64,000 nucleotides of DNA from GW2011-AR15 sp964512765 (GCA_964512765.1 CAZEKF010000003.1:1-64000), one strand, 5' to 3'. Numbered from the stretch's first letter, positions 17,305 to 27,047 are shown. Notes: a model not told the origin generated them from the sequence alone. Numbers and translations: made by a program.

Positions 17305-18849
17305 TTGTTAAAGAAATTAGTGTATAAAACTAGTAAGAATAAAGAGTCTCTTGTTATACTTGGACATAATGCTGAACTGCACGATAGAATTTGTAAAACA
17401 CAAGGTGATTTTGAATCTAAACTTGAAAATTTAAAAACAACATTATCTCAACCAATAACAATAGGAATTACAAGACATAATTTCTTTCTATTAGGAGAAA
17501 TAATTGACTTCATTAACAAGTTCTATTATCAAGAAACTATGTTCAGGAAAGTTAAAATAACACTTTTCCCTGTGCAAGAACTAAAAACTAATTTCCTCGC
17601 ATATCTAAAATACCTTAAACAAAAGTCTGGAGATAAGTTCGAGTTCAAGATAATGGACTCAAAATTGATTGAGTTGTTTGAAACTTTAGGAAATAATTCA
17701 ACAGGTGATAAATATCAAGACAGAGAACTAATTAGACTGCTCGGAATTATATCAGAACATACGTTCATTGGCCCTGAACAAATTGTAATAGATCCATTTC
17801 ATAAATGTAATACTAATTGTGTACATTGTTGGAACCATGCGCCTACATTAGATCTTACAAAAGAATGGAAAGATCAAATATTGAAACCTGATTTTTTAAA
17901 ACGTTTAATAGACGACGCTGCCAGGTTAAAAGTTGATCTGTTAGTGTTCGGCGGTGCAGGTGAACCATTAATGTATCCGAAAATAATCGAAATATTTGAA
18001 TACGCGTCTCAACAAGGGTTAAAGATTATTGTGTCTACCAATGGTATTAACTTAACAAAAACCATGACAAACAGGTTGTTAAATTGTAACCTGTCAGAGT
18101 TAATATGCAGTCTGCCTGCTGCTTCTAATGCAACATATGAAAAAGTTAATCCCATGCATAAAAGTAAAAAAACTTTTGAAACAGTAGTTAAGAATCTTAA
18201 ATATTTCACCAAACAAAAAACATTACTTAGCAAAAAATCAAAACTTAGCATGTACCATGTAATACATAACCTTAACTACCATGAGATTAAAAACATGGCA
18301 AAGCTTGACCTTGATATAGGTGTTGACATTGTTAGATTTAATTTAATTAGATTACAAAAAGAATTCATGCACTTGAAACTTAACAAAGCTCAATTGAATT
18401 CAATAAAAAACAGTATTGATTTTGTTAAAGCATATTACACAAATAAACCAATAATATTACAAAACAATATACATTTCCAGATCAAGAATTTCAAGCCAGA
18501 AACAGGTGAATGGTCAGGTTCAATATTAAATGACTGGGGTTGTAAGCTTGGCTGGTTTTTTTCGTTAGTATTAGCGTCCGGCCAGTTAAGCTTGTGCTGC
18601 CATGTTAGAGAGATTGAAAATTTGAAAAATAACAATAGTTTCAAAGAAGCATGGCTTTCAAAACAATACTCAGATTACAGGTTCAAAGCTAAATATATTA
18701 AAAATCATAAAAATACAGAGTTTAAAAATAAAGTAAAGTTGTATGATGATAAATGTGAAAATTGTGATAATCATGTTACTTTAATAAAAATTGAAGAAAA
18801 AATAAAAAAATACAATCTTGGAGAATTTTTTGAGTATAATGGCAGCTAA
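17305..18849 (+). CDS. Radical SAM/SPASM-type protein with extra N-terminal domain, 514 aa
   Basis: This is the first and longest single-domain radical SAM gene of the array. Residues 1-155 are an unassigned alpha/beta domain. The SAM cluster motif is CNTNCVHC at residues 168-175. FGGAGEPLMYP serves as the GGE region and VSTNG follows. The C-terminal region has WGCKLGW, LCCHVRE and a late CENC, consistent with an auxiliary-cluster domain. It lacks the LWP signature of the following genes, so it belongs to another subfamily. The start is TTG (17305), preceded by GGGGGAG; the only near ATG (17300) is followed by TGT and TAA. It overlaps the next gene. Substrate unknown. Confidence 0.88.
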   Translation: MLKKLVYKTSKNKESLVILGHNAELHDRICKTQGDFESKLENLKTTLSQPITIGITRHNFFLLGEIIDFINKFYYQETMFRKVKITLFPVQELKTNFLAYLKYLKQKSGDKFEFKIMDSKLIELFETLGNNSTGDKYQDRELIRLLGIISEHTFIGPEQIVIDPFHKCNTNCVHCWNHAPTLDLTKEWKDQILKPDFLKRLIDDAARLKVDLLVFGGAGEPLMYPKIIEIFEYASQQGLKIIVSTNGINLTKTMTNRLLNCNLSELICSLPAASNATYEKVNPMHKSKKTFETVVKNLKYFTKQKTLLSKKSKLSMYHVIHNLNYHEIKNMAKLDLDIGVDIVRFNLIRLQKEFMHLKLNKAQLNSIKNSIDFVKAYYTNKPIILQNNIHFQIKNFKPETGEWSGSILNDWGCKLGWFFSLVLASGQLSLCCHVREIENLKNNNSFKEAWLSKQYSDYRFKAKYIKNHKNTEFKNKVKLYDDKCENCDNHVTLIKIEEKIKKYNLGEFFEYNGS

Positions 18850-21007
18850 GACCGAAATTAATGCGCATGTAATATCTAAGCTTTTAGATAGAATTAATAA
18901 TAATACAAAACAAAACTTTGTTTTGCCAAAAAAATACGTGTTTTGTATAAATGATTCATGTTCATTCAGGTGCAAAATGTGTTTCAACTGGACTAATAAA
19001 CCCCACCCTGAGTTAACATATGATGACTGGATAAGGAAACTCGAAGAAATAAATGAATATGGTTCTGAAAATGTTGAGATTAACATTATTGGTGGTGAAC
19101 CTTTAGAAATACCTTGGGTGATTGATTTAATAAAACACGCGAAACAACTAGGTTTTATTGTAAGTTTGTCAACAAACGGGTATCATCTTAATAAAACAAT
19201 GGTTAAGAAATTGTGTAACTCTGGTCTTGATGATATATCCATCTCATTAGACGGGTTTAAAGCGTCCACGCATGACTATGTAAGAGGCATAAATGGATCT
19301 TATGATAAACTTATGGAAGGTATGAAACTGTTACAATTGTATTCAAACAGGCCTAGAATAAACATTCAAACTTTAATCATGGGATATAACATAGATGAAA
19401 TTATAGATTTAACAAAGTTTGTTTCAAAATCAAAATTAGTTGATAAGGGAATAACGTTCATGGCTGTAATGAAACCTAATGATAATGTTTCTGGTAACTG
19501 GAGAACGAATTCTGAACTATGGCCAAAAGATATACCTAAAACACTAAAGACAATTAAAAAATTAATAGAGTTGAAGAAGAAAGGTTACAGAATCCTTAAC
19601 TCAAATAAACAGTTAAAGGGATTTTATAATTATTTTAAAGAGCCTGATTTGTTTGTTAAAAACAAACCATGTAATGTTAAAGATTTTGGCGCGTTCCTTG
19701 AAACAACCGGAAATGTATACATATGCCGAGAACTAGGTGAATTAGGAAATATTAAACAAGAAAACATAATTGATGTTCTTAATTCTGACATTTCAGATAT
19801 TACAAGACTAAGCATGGAAAAATGCACAGAAAATTGTAATTATCTAATAAACTGTTTTTACCAGGACGAAGATGAAAATAATGATCCTGTTGTAAGTGTA
19901 ACAAAACCTGTTAGTAAATCTGTATTACTACAACCAGACAAAAAAATTAAGTTACATACTAACCTGAAAAACGAATTACTCAATAAAAGTTACAAACCTA
20001 ATTTCTGCTTGTTAATTATATCTAGGGGGTGTCATTACAAGTGTAAGATGTGCAATTATTGGAAAGAAGATAAAAAAACTACTCCAACGTTAACTTATGA
20101 CGAAATAACTACTATTGTTGATGATCTCAAAAGAATAACTGACGAAGATATTGTTGTTCATTTAATAGGCGGTGAGTCAATGCTGTTCCCAAGGTTTGTT
20201 GATGTTGTAAAATACATACGGTCAAAAGGGTTCAGGTGTTCAGTTTCTACTAACGCAAGTTTATTAACAAAGTCAATGGCTAAAAAATTAATAGACGCTG
20301 ACATGACAGGAATTTTTGTATCCTTGGACAGTCTTGATGAAAAAAAGCATGATTATTTACGAGGTACAAAAGGCGCGTATAAAAAAGTAATGAACGCTAT
20401 TGATAACTTGTACGAGTACAAGGAAAAGGTGAAATCAAAGTTATGCATTGGCGTAACTGTTACTATTATGCAACACAATCTCCATGATGTTATCCCAATT
20501 GTTGACTGGGCAAATGATAACCCTAAGATAAATGATGTTTTTTTTAACGCTGTCATGCAACCGTTTGAAAATCAAGACCAGTCAAAAGACTGGTATAAAA
20601 AAGAACAGTATGAAATGATCTGGCCGCAAGATCTTAACGAAGTTCAAGAAGTTATTGAACAATTAAGAGAGCGTAAGAAAAAAGGTTGGAAAATATCTAA
20701 CCCTTCATCTCAATTAAAAGTTGTTAAACAATATTTCAAAACACCGTGGAGTTATGTGAAAAATCTTGGTATTAAATGTCCGAGGGGTGATTTAGCATTA
20801 GAAGTTGACGCTTGTGGTAATATTAACATGTGTTTTTATGACGACCCAATCGGTAACATTAGAGAAACTAACCTGTACAATGCATGGTATTCACAAAAAA
20901 TGTTAGAAATCAGGGAAAGGATTAACACTTGCAGTAAAGACTGTGATCTTGCAGTGAACTGCTTTTACATGTTAAAAAATATTACAGATTATATTAGTGA
21001 GGATTGA
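18839..21007 (+). CDS. Tandem fusion of two radical SAM/SPASM-type enzymes, 722 aa
   Basis: Two complete enzymes are joined head to tail. Unit 1 has CSFRCKMC (residues 41-48), GGEPLE, MKPN, SELWP and a final CTENCNYLINC. Unit 2 has CHYKCKMC (398-405), GGESML, MQPF, EMIWP and CSKDCDLAVNC. The joint is a short polar linker after the first C-terminal cluster motif. Each unit matches the roughly 330-360-aa single genes next door. I chose ATG 18839, inside the end of the previous gene; a TTG at 18818 would add seven residues. A fusion fixes a 1:1 ratio of two paralogues, suggesting that pairs may work as heterodimers. Confidence 0.9.
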   Translation: MAAKTEINAHVISKLLDRINNNTKQNFVLPKKYVFCINDSCSFRCKMCFNWTNKPHPELTYDDWIRKLEEINEYGSENVEINIIGGEPLEIPWVIDLIKHAKQLGFIVSLSTNGYHLNKTMVKKLCNSGLDDISISLDGFKASTHDYVRGINGSYDKLMEGMKLLQLYSNRPRINIQTLIMGYNIDEIIDLTKFVSKSKLVDKGITFMAVMKPNDNVSGNWRTNSELWPKDIPKTLKTIKKLIELKKKGYRILNSNKQLKGFYNYFKEPDLFVKNKPCNVKDFGAFLETTGNVYICRELGELGNIKQENIIDVLNSDISDITRLSMEKCTENCNYLINCFYQDEDENNDPVVSVTKPVSKSVLLQPDKKIKLHTNLKNELLNKSYKPNFCLLIISRGCHYKCKMCNYWKEDKKTTPTLTYDEITTIVDDLKRITDEDIVVHLIGGESMLFPRFVDVVKYIRSKGFRCSVSTNASLLTKSMAKKLIDADMTGIFVSLDSLDEKKHDYLRGTKGAYKKVMNAIDNLYEYKEKVKSKLCIGVTVTIMQHNLHDVIPIVDWANDNPKINDVFFNAVMQPFENQDQSKDWYKKEQYEMIWPQDLNEVQEVIEQLRERKKKGWKISNPSSQLKVVKQYFKTPWSYVKNLGIKCPRGDLALEVDACGNINMCFYDDPIGNIRETNLYNAWYSQKMLEIRERINTCSKDCDLAVNCFYMLKNITDYISED

Positions 21008-21013
21008 AAACTT

Positions 21014-21994
21014 ATGAAACAATTATTAAAATCTCCTGAACTAGTTGAGATAGTCCTTAACTATAACTGTAATTTAAAGTGTAGAATGTGTTATATTTGG
21101 AAAAGTAAAGCATTGGCAAATATTTCAATAGCTAGTTTAAAAAAAGTGATTGACCAGATTTCTTTGTTCAAAAATAAACCAAAAATTCAGTTCTTAGGCG
21201 GTGAAACATTATTATATAAAGACCTGGTAACTGCAATTAAACATGCATCTTATAATAAAATAAAAACTTCTGTAATAACAAACGGATTTCTACTAACAAA
21301 AGAAAAAATAATTGAGTTATCAGAAGCTGGGTTGTCAGAGATTATTCTGTCACTGGACTCGACTGATGAAAAAGTACATAATTATTTAAGGGGAAATTCG
21401 AAAAGTTATGAAAAAGTTATGAATGCTCTTACCCTGTTAAAAAAGCACGGGCCTAGCATTAATGTGTCAATAAACTCAGTTATTACTGCTGTGAATTTGT
21501 ACAATTTGATAGATTTGCACAAGTATGTTCTAAAAAAGGATCATATATCACAGAATTATTTTGTTGTGCTTGAAAAACCGTACAATTCTAATTACAAACA
21601 TAACTGGAGACATTCAAGCCCTGTTTCATATCTATGGCCGGATGATATAAACTTGGTTAACCAGGTGTTTAACGAATTAATAAAGCTAAAACAAGAAACT
21701 AATAAAATAGGTAACACTAAATCACAGTTAAAGAAATACAAATCATACTATCTTAACCCAGATAATTTCATTAAAAAATCTGGGTGTATGTTTGGTCATG
21801 ACCATGTACTAATTAACAACAAAGGTGAAGTTTCGTTATGCGGCGGAAGCAAAGAAATTGGTAAAATTAATTCAGAAAACATTATTGAGTTATGGAACTC
21901 TGACAAAGCAAAAGTACGTAGAAAAGAAATGTTAAACTGTAAACAAAACTGTGTCCAGATTTTAAGTTGCGTGTATAAAGATGAAGATGCTTAA
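21014..21994 (+). CDS. Radical SAM/SPASM-type protein, EKPY subfamily
   Basis: The SAM cluster motif is CNLKCRMC at residues 19-26, followed by FLGGETLLYKDL and ITNGF. The middle reads LEKPYNSNY, then a lone Trp and SYLWPDD, the signature of the EKPY subgroup also seen at 21981, 23002 and 28115. The C-terminal cysteines (KSGCMF, SLCGG, NCKQNCVQILSC) probably bind an auxiliary cluster. The length of 326 aa suits a twitch/SPASM domain enzyme. Spacing to the previous gene is 6 bp and it overlaps the next by 14. It has almost no N-terminal extension before the barrel. Reaction unknown. Confidence 0.9.
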   Translation: MKQLLKSPELVEIVLNYNCNLKCRMCYIWKSKALANISIASLKKVIDQISLFKNKPKIQFLGGETLLYKDLVTAIKHASYNKIKTSVITNGFLLTKEKIIELSEAGLSEIILSLDSTDEKVHNYLRGNSKSYEKVMNALTLLKKHGPSINVSINSVITAVNLYNLIDLHKYVLKKDHISQNYFVVLEKPYNSNYKHNWRHSSPVSYLWPDDINLVNQVFNELIKLKQETNKIGNTKSQLKKYKSYYLNPDNFIKKSGCMFGHDHVLINNKGEVSLCGGSKEIGKINSENIIELWNSDKAKVRRKEMLNCKQNCVQILSCVYKDEDA

Positions 21995-23009
21995 CAAATT
22001 AATAGGAAAAACCAAGAAAAAGATAATCCAAATAGAACCGCATCTTGAAAGTGTATCTATTGTAGTCACTAACATGTGCAATTTTAAGTGTAAGATATGC
22101 AATTTCTGGAAAAATACTAACAAAGAAGAAATATCTATTACTGATTTAAAGAAAATTCTTGACAGTGTAGAAAAATTAAATAACGATAAGTTAGTTGTAC
22201 AGTTCCACGGCGGTGAAACATTATTATATAAAGATTTGATCAAAGCTGTCCAGTACGCTACGTCTAAAGGTATAAAAACGTCTATTGTTACAAACGGATA
22301 TTTTCTTAATGAGGAAAAAATTAACCAGTTAAGCAATGCAGGATTGCATGATTTAAACATATCTCTTGATTCTATTAACAAGAACCATCATACTTTTCTT
22401 AGAGGAATACCGAACAGTCATGATAAAATAATGGATTGTATTAATTATATGAATAATCATCCAGAGAAACTTAATGCTAACATCAACACAGTTATTACCT
22501 CTGTTAATATAAAGAGTATTATTGCAACTTCTAGGTTTGTAAATCATCAAAAAGGTCTGAAAAACATTTATTTTATAGCTTTAGAAAAACCGTATCTAAC
22601 AAATTATGACAAGAACTGGAGAAAAACAAAACAAGTTGGTTATCTCTGGCCAAAAGATAAGAAACTAATTAAGAACGTGTTCAAAAATCTTATTACTGAA
22701 AAAAAACAAAACAATAAAATCAGTAACTCTATCACACAATTAAAAAAATATTGTTCGTATTACTTAAACCCAAGCAAGAACCTGGCAACTCATGACTGTA
22801 TTTTCGGATACCTTCATTTACATATAAACAGTCTAGGCCAGTTCAGGTTATGTGCAAACAGGCATGATCTTGATCCAATCGGATTTTTGCCAGAATCTAA
22901 TATTTACGACGCATGGAAGTCTGGTAAAGCGCAATGGATCAGGAAAAGAATGCAAGAATGCAAACAAAATTGTGTGTTAAATTTAAGTTGTGTGTATAAA
23001 GATGAGTAA
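21981..23009 (+). CDS. Radical SAM/SPASM-type protein, EKPY subfamily
   Basis: CNFKCKIC is at residues 33-40. FHGGETLLYKDL, LDSINK and LEKPYLTNY then GYLWPKD follow, closely matching the genes at 21014, 23002 and 28115. The auxiliary-cluster region has HDCIFGY, RLCANRH and ECKQNCVLNLSC. The N-terminus is a basic stretch of about 20 residues. Start is ATG 21981 or the ATG two codons later; both overlap the previous gene. FHGGE rather than FLGGE is shared with 28115. The overlap with neighbours argues for tightly coupled translation. Confidence 0.9.
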   Translation: MKMLNKLIGKTKKKIIQIEPHLESVSIVVTNMCNFKCKICNFWKNTNKEEISITDLKKILDSVEKLNNDKLVVQFHGGETLLYKDLIKAVQYATSKGIKTSIVTNGYFLNEEKINQLSNAGLHDLNISLDSINKNHHTFLRGIPNSHDKIMDCINYMNNHPEKLNANINTVITSVNIKSIIATSRFVNHQKGLKNIYFIALEKPYLTNYDKNWRKTKQVGYLWPKDKKLIKNVFKNLITEKKQNNKISNSITQLKKYCSYYLNPSKNLATHDCIFGYLHLHINSLGQFRLCANRHDLDPIGFLPESNIYDAWKSGKAQWIRKRMQECKQNCVLNLSCVYKDE

Positions 23010-24075
23010 CAGGTTAAAATTATTTCAAAAAATGTATAATCTTACTAAAAAACCAGATATCTTTTCACAAGATAATTTAACAGAACCATTACCTGCTCCA
23101 AGACATGTGTTAGTAGTGTTGCATAATTATTGCAATTTTAAGTGTAAGATGTGTAAAGTATGGGACAAAAAAGATTCTGAAAAAATGTCTTTAAAAACAT
23201 TGTATAAAATAATAAAAGACATTAGTAAATTCAAGAGTAAAGATTTAATACTTCATTTTATTGGCGGTGAAACTTTGTTGTTCAAAGACCTTGATAAAGC
23301 TATCGCGTATGCTATGCGTAACAGGTTAACTGTTGATATCACTACAAATGGGTATGCTCTTAATAAAAATAAAATAATAGCATTGTCTGAAGCAGGTTTA
23401 AGAAATATTAATCTTTCCCTTGATTCAAATGAAAAAGAAGTTCATAATGAATTAAGAGGTGTCAAGGATAGTTATCAAAAAATTATGAAAGCTATTCCTC
23501 TTCTTGGAAAATACGGGAAAAACATTAATGTTAGCATTAATACAGTTATTAATTCATTAAACCTTTCCACATTAATCTCGTTATGTAAATATGTTAAACA
23601 GGAAAAACATCTTAAAAATTTATATTTTATTGCAATGGAAAAACCGTTTGAATCAAATTATGATAATGATTGGAGAAAAACAAGCGATGTTGCATATCTA
23701 TGGCCAGATAATCCAGATAAAATTAATTATGTTTTTGATGCATTGGTCAAAGAAACGCAAATTAATGAAAAAATTGGGAACACAGTTTCCCAGTTAAACG
23801 CGTATAAAAGTTATTACATTCACCCTGATAAATTCATAAAAAAGCTCGGGTGCAGGTCAGGTTGCACAAACCTTGAGATTAACATGCTCGGTGAAATTTT
23901 TCTTTGTGTCCCTAACCCAAAACTTGGAAGATTAGGTAACATTGATTCAGAAAACATAGTTCAGTTATGGAACTCAGAAAAGGCTTTCCTAATAAGGCAG
24001 GAAATGATGTTATGCAAGAATAATTGTTTGCAAGTGTTAAGCTGTGGCGAGTATGATGAAGAGGTGTTGACATAA
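23002..24075 (+). CDS. Radical SAM/SPASM-type protein, EKPY subfamily
   Basis: CNFKCKMC sits at residues 44-51 after an N-terminal extension containing EPLPAPRH, a Pro-rich piece also present (PLVPAPQ) in the 28115 gene. FIGGETLLFKDL, MEKPFESNY and AYLWPDN define the EKPY subgroup. C-terminal cysteines are LGCRSGC, FLCVPN and LCKNNCLQVLSC. I start at ATG 23002, which overlaps the previous stop by 8 bases; an upstream GTG (22990) would add four residues. Function as for the other paralogues: unknown oxidation or bond-forming step using SAM and auxiliary FeS clusters. Confidence 0.9.
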   Translation: MSNRLKLFQKMYNLTKKPDIFSQDNLTEPLPAPRHVLVVLHNYCNFKCKMCKVWDKKDSEKMSLKTLYKIIKDISKFKSKDLILHFIGGETLLFKDLDKAIAYAMRNRLTVDITTNGYALNKNKIIALSEAGLRNINLSLDSNEKEVHNELRGVKDSYQKIMKAIPLLGKYGKNINVSINTVINSLNLSTLISLCKYVKQEKHLKNLYFIAMEKPFESNYDNDWRKTSDVAYLWPDNPDKINYVFDALVKETQINEKIGNTVSQLNAYKSYYIHPDKFIKKLGCRSGCTNLEINMLGEIFLCVPNPKLGRLGNIDSENIVQLWNSEKAFLIRQEMMLCKNNCLQVLSCGEYDEEVLT

Positions 24076-24079
24076 AAAA

Positions 24080-25081
24080 ATGATATTAAAAAAAGGTTTA
24101 ATGTCTAAACAATCTTTATCAGATAAAATTAATGTTTACATATACTTTGACAAAGCTTGTTTGTTTAAATGCAAACATTGTTTTTTATGGAAAAAAGATA
24201 TTGGGTTTAACACGATAAAAACTAATGATTGGATGATGATTTTAGAAGATATTTTTAGTTTGTTTCACAGCAATATCAGAGTCTGTTTAGGCGGAGATGG
24301 TATGTCCCTTACAGAAGAACTGTTCTTTCCAATTATTAAAAAATGTACTGAACTTGGTTTTGAAACTGAGTTAGCATCAAATTGTTATCTAATCAATGAT
24401 AAAATACTTAAGAAATTAATTGCATACGGACTTGACACACTTGTAATTTCACTTGACTATTTAACAGAAGAAAAACACGATCTTCAGAGAGGTGTCCAAG
24501 GAAGTTATCGTCATGCTATTAAGATAATTAAAAAGAGTAAAAAACTTCCTTTAAAGATTCAATCTAACTGTATCATTATGAAACCAAATCTTGATGAGAT
24601 AATACCACTTGCAAAAAAAATTGCTTCAATTAATAATGAAATTACACTTCATTTCCAGGCATTAGTACAACCTTTCAATACAGAATGCAATGAAAACTGG
24701 CATGAAACGTTTAGTGATTTATGGCCAAATAACGACACAACTGTCCTTGAAGTACTTGATGAGTTAATTAAATTAAAAATGTCAGGATATAAAATAGGTA
24801 ATAACACAGACCAGATCAACTCTTTTAAATCTTATTTTAAAGATCCTAGTAAAAGCATAAGAACAAAATGTAATGTTAAAGATGTTAGTTTTCACATTCA
24901 TTCTAACGGAAGATTACGAAAATGTGATTATATGGAAGATATTGGTTTTATTAATAAAGACAATTCTTTTAAGGATTTAATATTTTCAAACCAGTATAAA
25001 AAAGTCACTGAAAAAATGAGGAACTGTACAAAAAATTGTATATTAATGGTGAATTGTAACTATGAAAAAGAAAAAAGTTAA
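24080..25081 (+). CDS. Radical SAM/SPASM-type protein with GGDGM in place of GGE
   Basis: CLFKCKHC is at residues 27-34. The strand that normally reads GGEP, which holds the SAM amino group, is LGGDGMSLTEE here, the version shared with 31290 and 32363. The middle has MKPNLDE, FQALVQPF and SDLWPNN; the C-terminal motif is NCTKNCILMVNC. All cluster cysteines are kept, so the protein should still load FeS clusters. The gene follows the previous one by 4 bp and overlaps the cysteine-less paralogue at 25062 by 20 bases, making that pair candidates for a hetero-complex. Confidence 0.88.
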   Translation: MILKKGLMSKQSLSDKINVYIYFDKACLFKCKHCFLWKKDIGFNTIKTNDWMMILEDIFSLFHSNIRVCLGGDGMSLTEELFFPIIKKCTELGFETELASNCYLINDKILKKLIAYGLDTLVISLDYLTEEKHDLQRGVQGSYRHAIKIIKKSKKLPLKIQSNCIIMKPNLDEIIPLAKKIASINNEITLHFQALVQPFNTECNENWHETFSDLWPNNDTTVLEVLDELIKLKMSGYKIGNNTDQINSFKSYFKDPSKSIRTKCNVKDVSFHIHSNGRLRKCDYMEDIGFINKDNSFKDLIFSNQYKKVTEKMRNCTKNCILMVNCNYEKEKS

Positions 25082-25928
25082 ACTAATTCCAACACTGGAA
25101 ACTAATTGTAAAAATGTTTTGTTTATTGATAAAAAAGTAGAAAAAACTATGTTGAAACTAAGTGACTGTGCAAGTTTATTCAAGTCACTGTCTAATCATA
25201 AAGATCAGTTTAACATTATCATTGGCGGTGGCGAACCTTTATTGCACCCAGAAATTATGGACATGGTTAAATTATGCAAAAAGAATGGCTTAAATTGTTC
25301 TTTAGAAACAAATGGGTTATTACTTAAAAAAAATATTATTGATCAGTTAATTAAACACGGTTTGGATACTCTCATCCTCCCGCTTGAATCTGTTAACCCA
25401 AGAACGCATAATTTTATCTGGAACAACCAAGATCTGTTTGAAATTATCTGGGAAGCTATAGATCATTTATCATACAAGTATGAAAACAGTGCAAAACTAA
25501 TTTTTAAATGTACAATAATGAAACAGAACTTGCGTGAAATATTACCTACTATGGGCTGGGTCATTAACTTTAATTATGCAAAAATAAAATTTTTGCCTAT
25601 CTCACCAGATTCTAGCAAAGACAAGGAATGGCACACTAAAAAACCTTACATCAGCGCCTGGCCAAAAAACAAAGAGATATTTGAAAAAACAATGGATTAT
25701 TTAAATAAAACAAAACTAAATTATCCGGGTATATTAATTAATGAATTAGATGATTTTTATAGTTTCAAAAAATATTATTTTGACCATAAAAACTGGGTAA
25801 TGACACCGGGTTCTTTTGAAGATGATACAATGTATGTTAATCCAGACAGTTCTGTACTATTTCAAAACAAAACTATCGGAAACATTAGTAAGGAATCATT
25901 AATAAAAATATTACAAAAAATAAAATAG
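25062..25928 (+). CDS. Degenerate radical SAM paralogue lacking all FeS-cluster motifs
   Basis: The protein keeps the family backbone: IIIGGGEPLLHP, LETNG, LESVNPRTHN, MKQNLRE, SAWPKN and YSFKKYYF, all in the right order. The CxxxCxxC site is replaced by a stretch with a single Cys (LETNCKNVLFIDKK). The C-terminal cluster cysteines are gone; it ends about 40 residues short after IGNISKESL. The frame is intact over 288 codons and overlaps its neighbour, so this looks like a maintained non-catalytic subunit rather than a fresh pseudogene. It might pair with the enzyme encoded at 24080. It cannot perform normal radical SAM chemistry. Confidence 0.85.
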   Translation: MKKKKVKLIPTLETNCKNVLFIDKKVEKTMLKLSDCASLFKSLSNHKDQFNIIIGGGEPLLHPEIMDMVKLCKKNGLNCSLETNGLLLKKNIIDQLIKHGLDTLILPLESVNPRTHNFIWNNQDLFEIIWEAIDHLSYKYENSAKLIFKCTIMKQNLREILPTMGWVINFNYAKIKFLPISPDSSKDKEWHTKKPYISAWPKNKEIFEKTMDYLNKTKLNYPGILINELDDFYSFKKYYFDHKNWVMTPGSFEDDTMYVNPDSSVLFQNKTIGNISKESLIKILQKIK

Positions 25929-25938
25929 TTTCATAGTT

Positions 25939-27033
25939 ATGAATTTTACAATTAAAAAACGTTTGATAACAGAATTTGCAAAAAGAGCATATGATAGCCA
26001 AGTATACAGTCTTGATTATTTGAATGTTAATATCATTGAAGGTTGTATTTCAAAGTGTATTATGTGTGATTTATGGAAAAATAAAGTAAAAAAACTCAGC
26101 TTTGCTGATTTTTCAAAAGCGCTCGACATTATTTCATCTCATCTTTCTTTATCAAAAGATATTATGATTAGCATTGGCGGCCACGGAGAACCAATGATGA
26201 ACTCTGATATTTTTGAAATTATTAAATTATGCAAAAATAAAGGATTCTCTACTAGCTTGGTAACAAATTCATTGTTAATAACAAAAAATAGTGCGTATAG
26301 CTTGATATCAAGTGGGTTGGCACATATAAATTTCTCATTTGAAAGTATAGACACTAAGATTAATGATCTGATTAGAAATGCCAAAGGCCATCATAAAAAA
26401 GTTTTGAAATCAATCGAACTTTTGCATAAGTTAAAGCAAAAACATAATAAAAAATGTGATCTTGGTTTTCTAACAACTGTTTGTGCAAAAAATATCTGTT
26501 CAATTCCAGATTTAGTTAGGTATGTGAACAACAATCCAATGATATCTTCTATAAGGTTCCAAGCAATTACCCAACCTTTTGGCGCGTCGCCTGTTAAAAA
26601 CTGGCACACCAACCAAAAATATGCGTTCCTATGGCCTAAAAAATCTGATGTGGAAAAAGTGTACAATTTTTTAATTAAAATAAAAAATAGTTCAAAAATT
26701 GAAAATTCGTTAAGGTCATTAAAAACTCAGAAAACGTACTTTTTAAATCCTGGTAAATATAACAAACATATATCCAAAACTTGTAATGTTTACCAAGGTG
26801 CTATAATGAATGTTAATGGTGATATAACAGTATGTCCTATGGGCGAAAATATTTTTACTCCTATTGGAAAAAATGTGATTATTAATATTAATAATGAAAA
26901 ACCAAACGTATACTTGATTAGGAAGAGATTGCTTAAAATTCAAAATCTTGTTAAAAAATGCAGCATGAACAATTGTCATATAATGTTAAACTGTAATTAT
27001 ACAGGCAAAGAACAATTTTATGATAAGATTTAA
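25939..27033 (+). CDS. Radical SAM/SPASM-type protein with GGHGEP variant
   Basis: CISKCIMC is at residues 36-43, followed by ISIGGHGEPMMNSD, in which an HG insertion precedes EP. LVTNSLL replaces the usual TNG strand. FESIDTK, FQAITQPFG, a Trp and AFLWPKK place it in the LWP family. The C-terminus has KTCNVYQG, TVCPMGE and KCSMNNCHIMLNC with a four-residue first gap. Its closest match in the window is the isolated gene at 39363, which shares TNSLL, the SIDTKIND-like helix and the x4 spacing. The 364-aa protein has a basic N-terminal extension. Reaction unknown. Confidence 0.88.
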   Translation: MNFTIKKRLITEFAKRAYDSQVYSLDYLNVNIIEGCISKCIMCDLWKNKVKKLSFADFSKALDIISSHLSLSKDIMISIGGHGEPMMNSDIFEIIKLCKNKGFSTSLVTNSLLITKNSAYSLISSGLAHINFSFESIDTKINDLIRNAKGHHKKVLKSIELLHKLKQKHNKKCDLGFLTTVCAKNICSIPDLVRYVNNNPMISSIRFQAITQPFGASPVKNWHTNQKYAFLWPKKSDVEKVYNFLIKIKNSSKIENSLRSLKTQKTYFLNPGKYNKHISKTCNVYQGAIMNVNGDITVCPMGENIFTPIGKNVIININNEKPNVYLIRKRLLKIQNLVKKCSMNNCHIMLNCNYTGKEQFYDKI

Positions 27034-27047
27034 CCGAGGATGGACAT

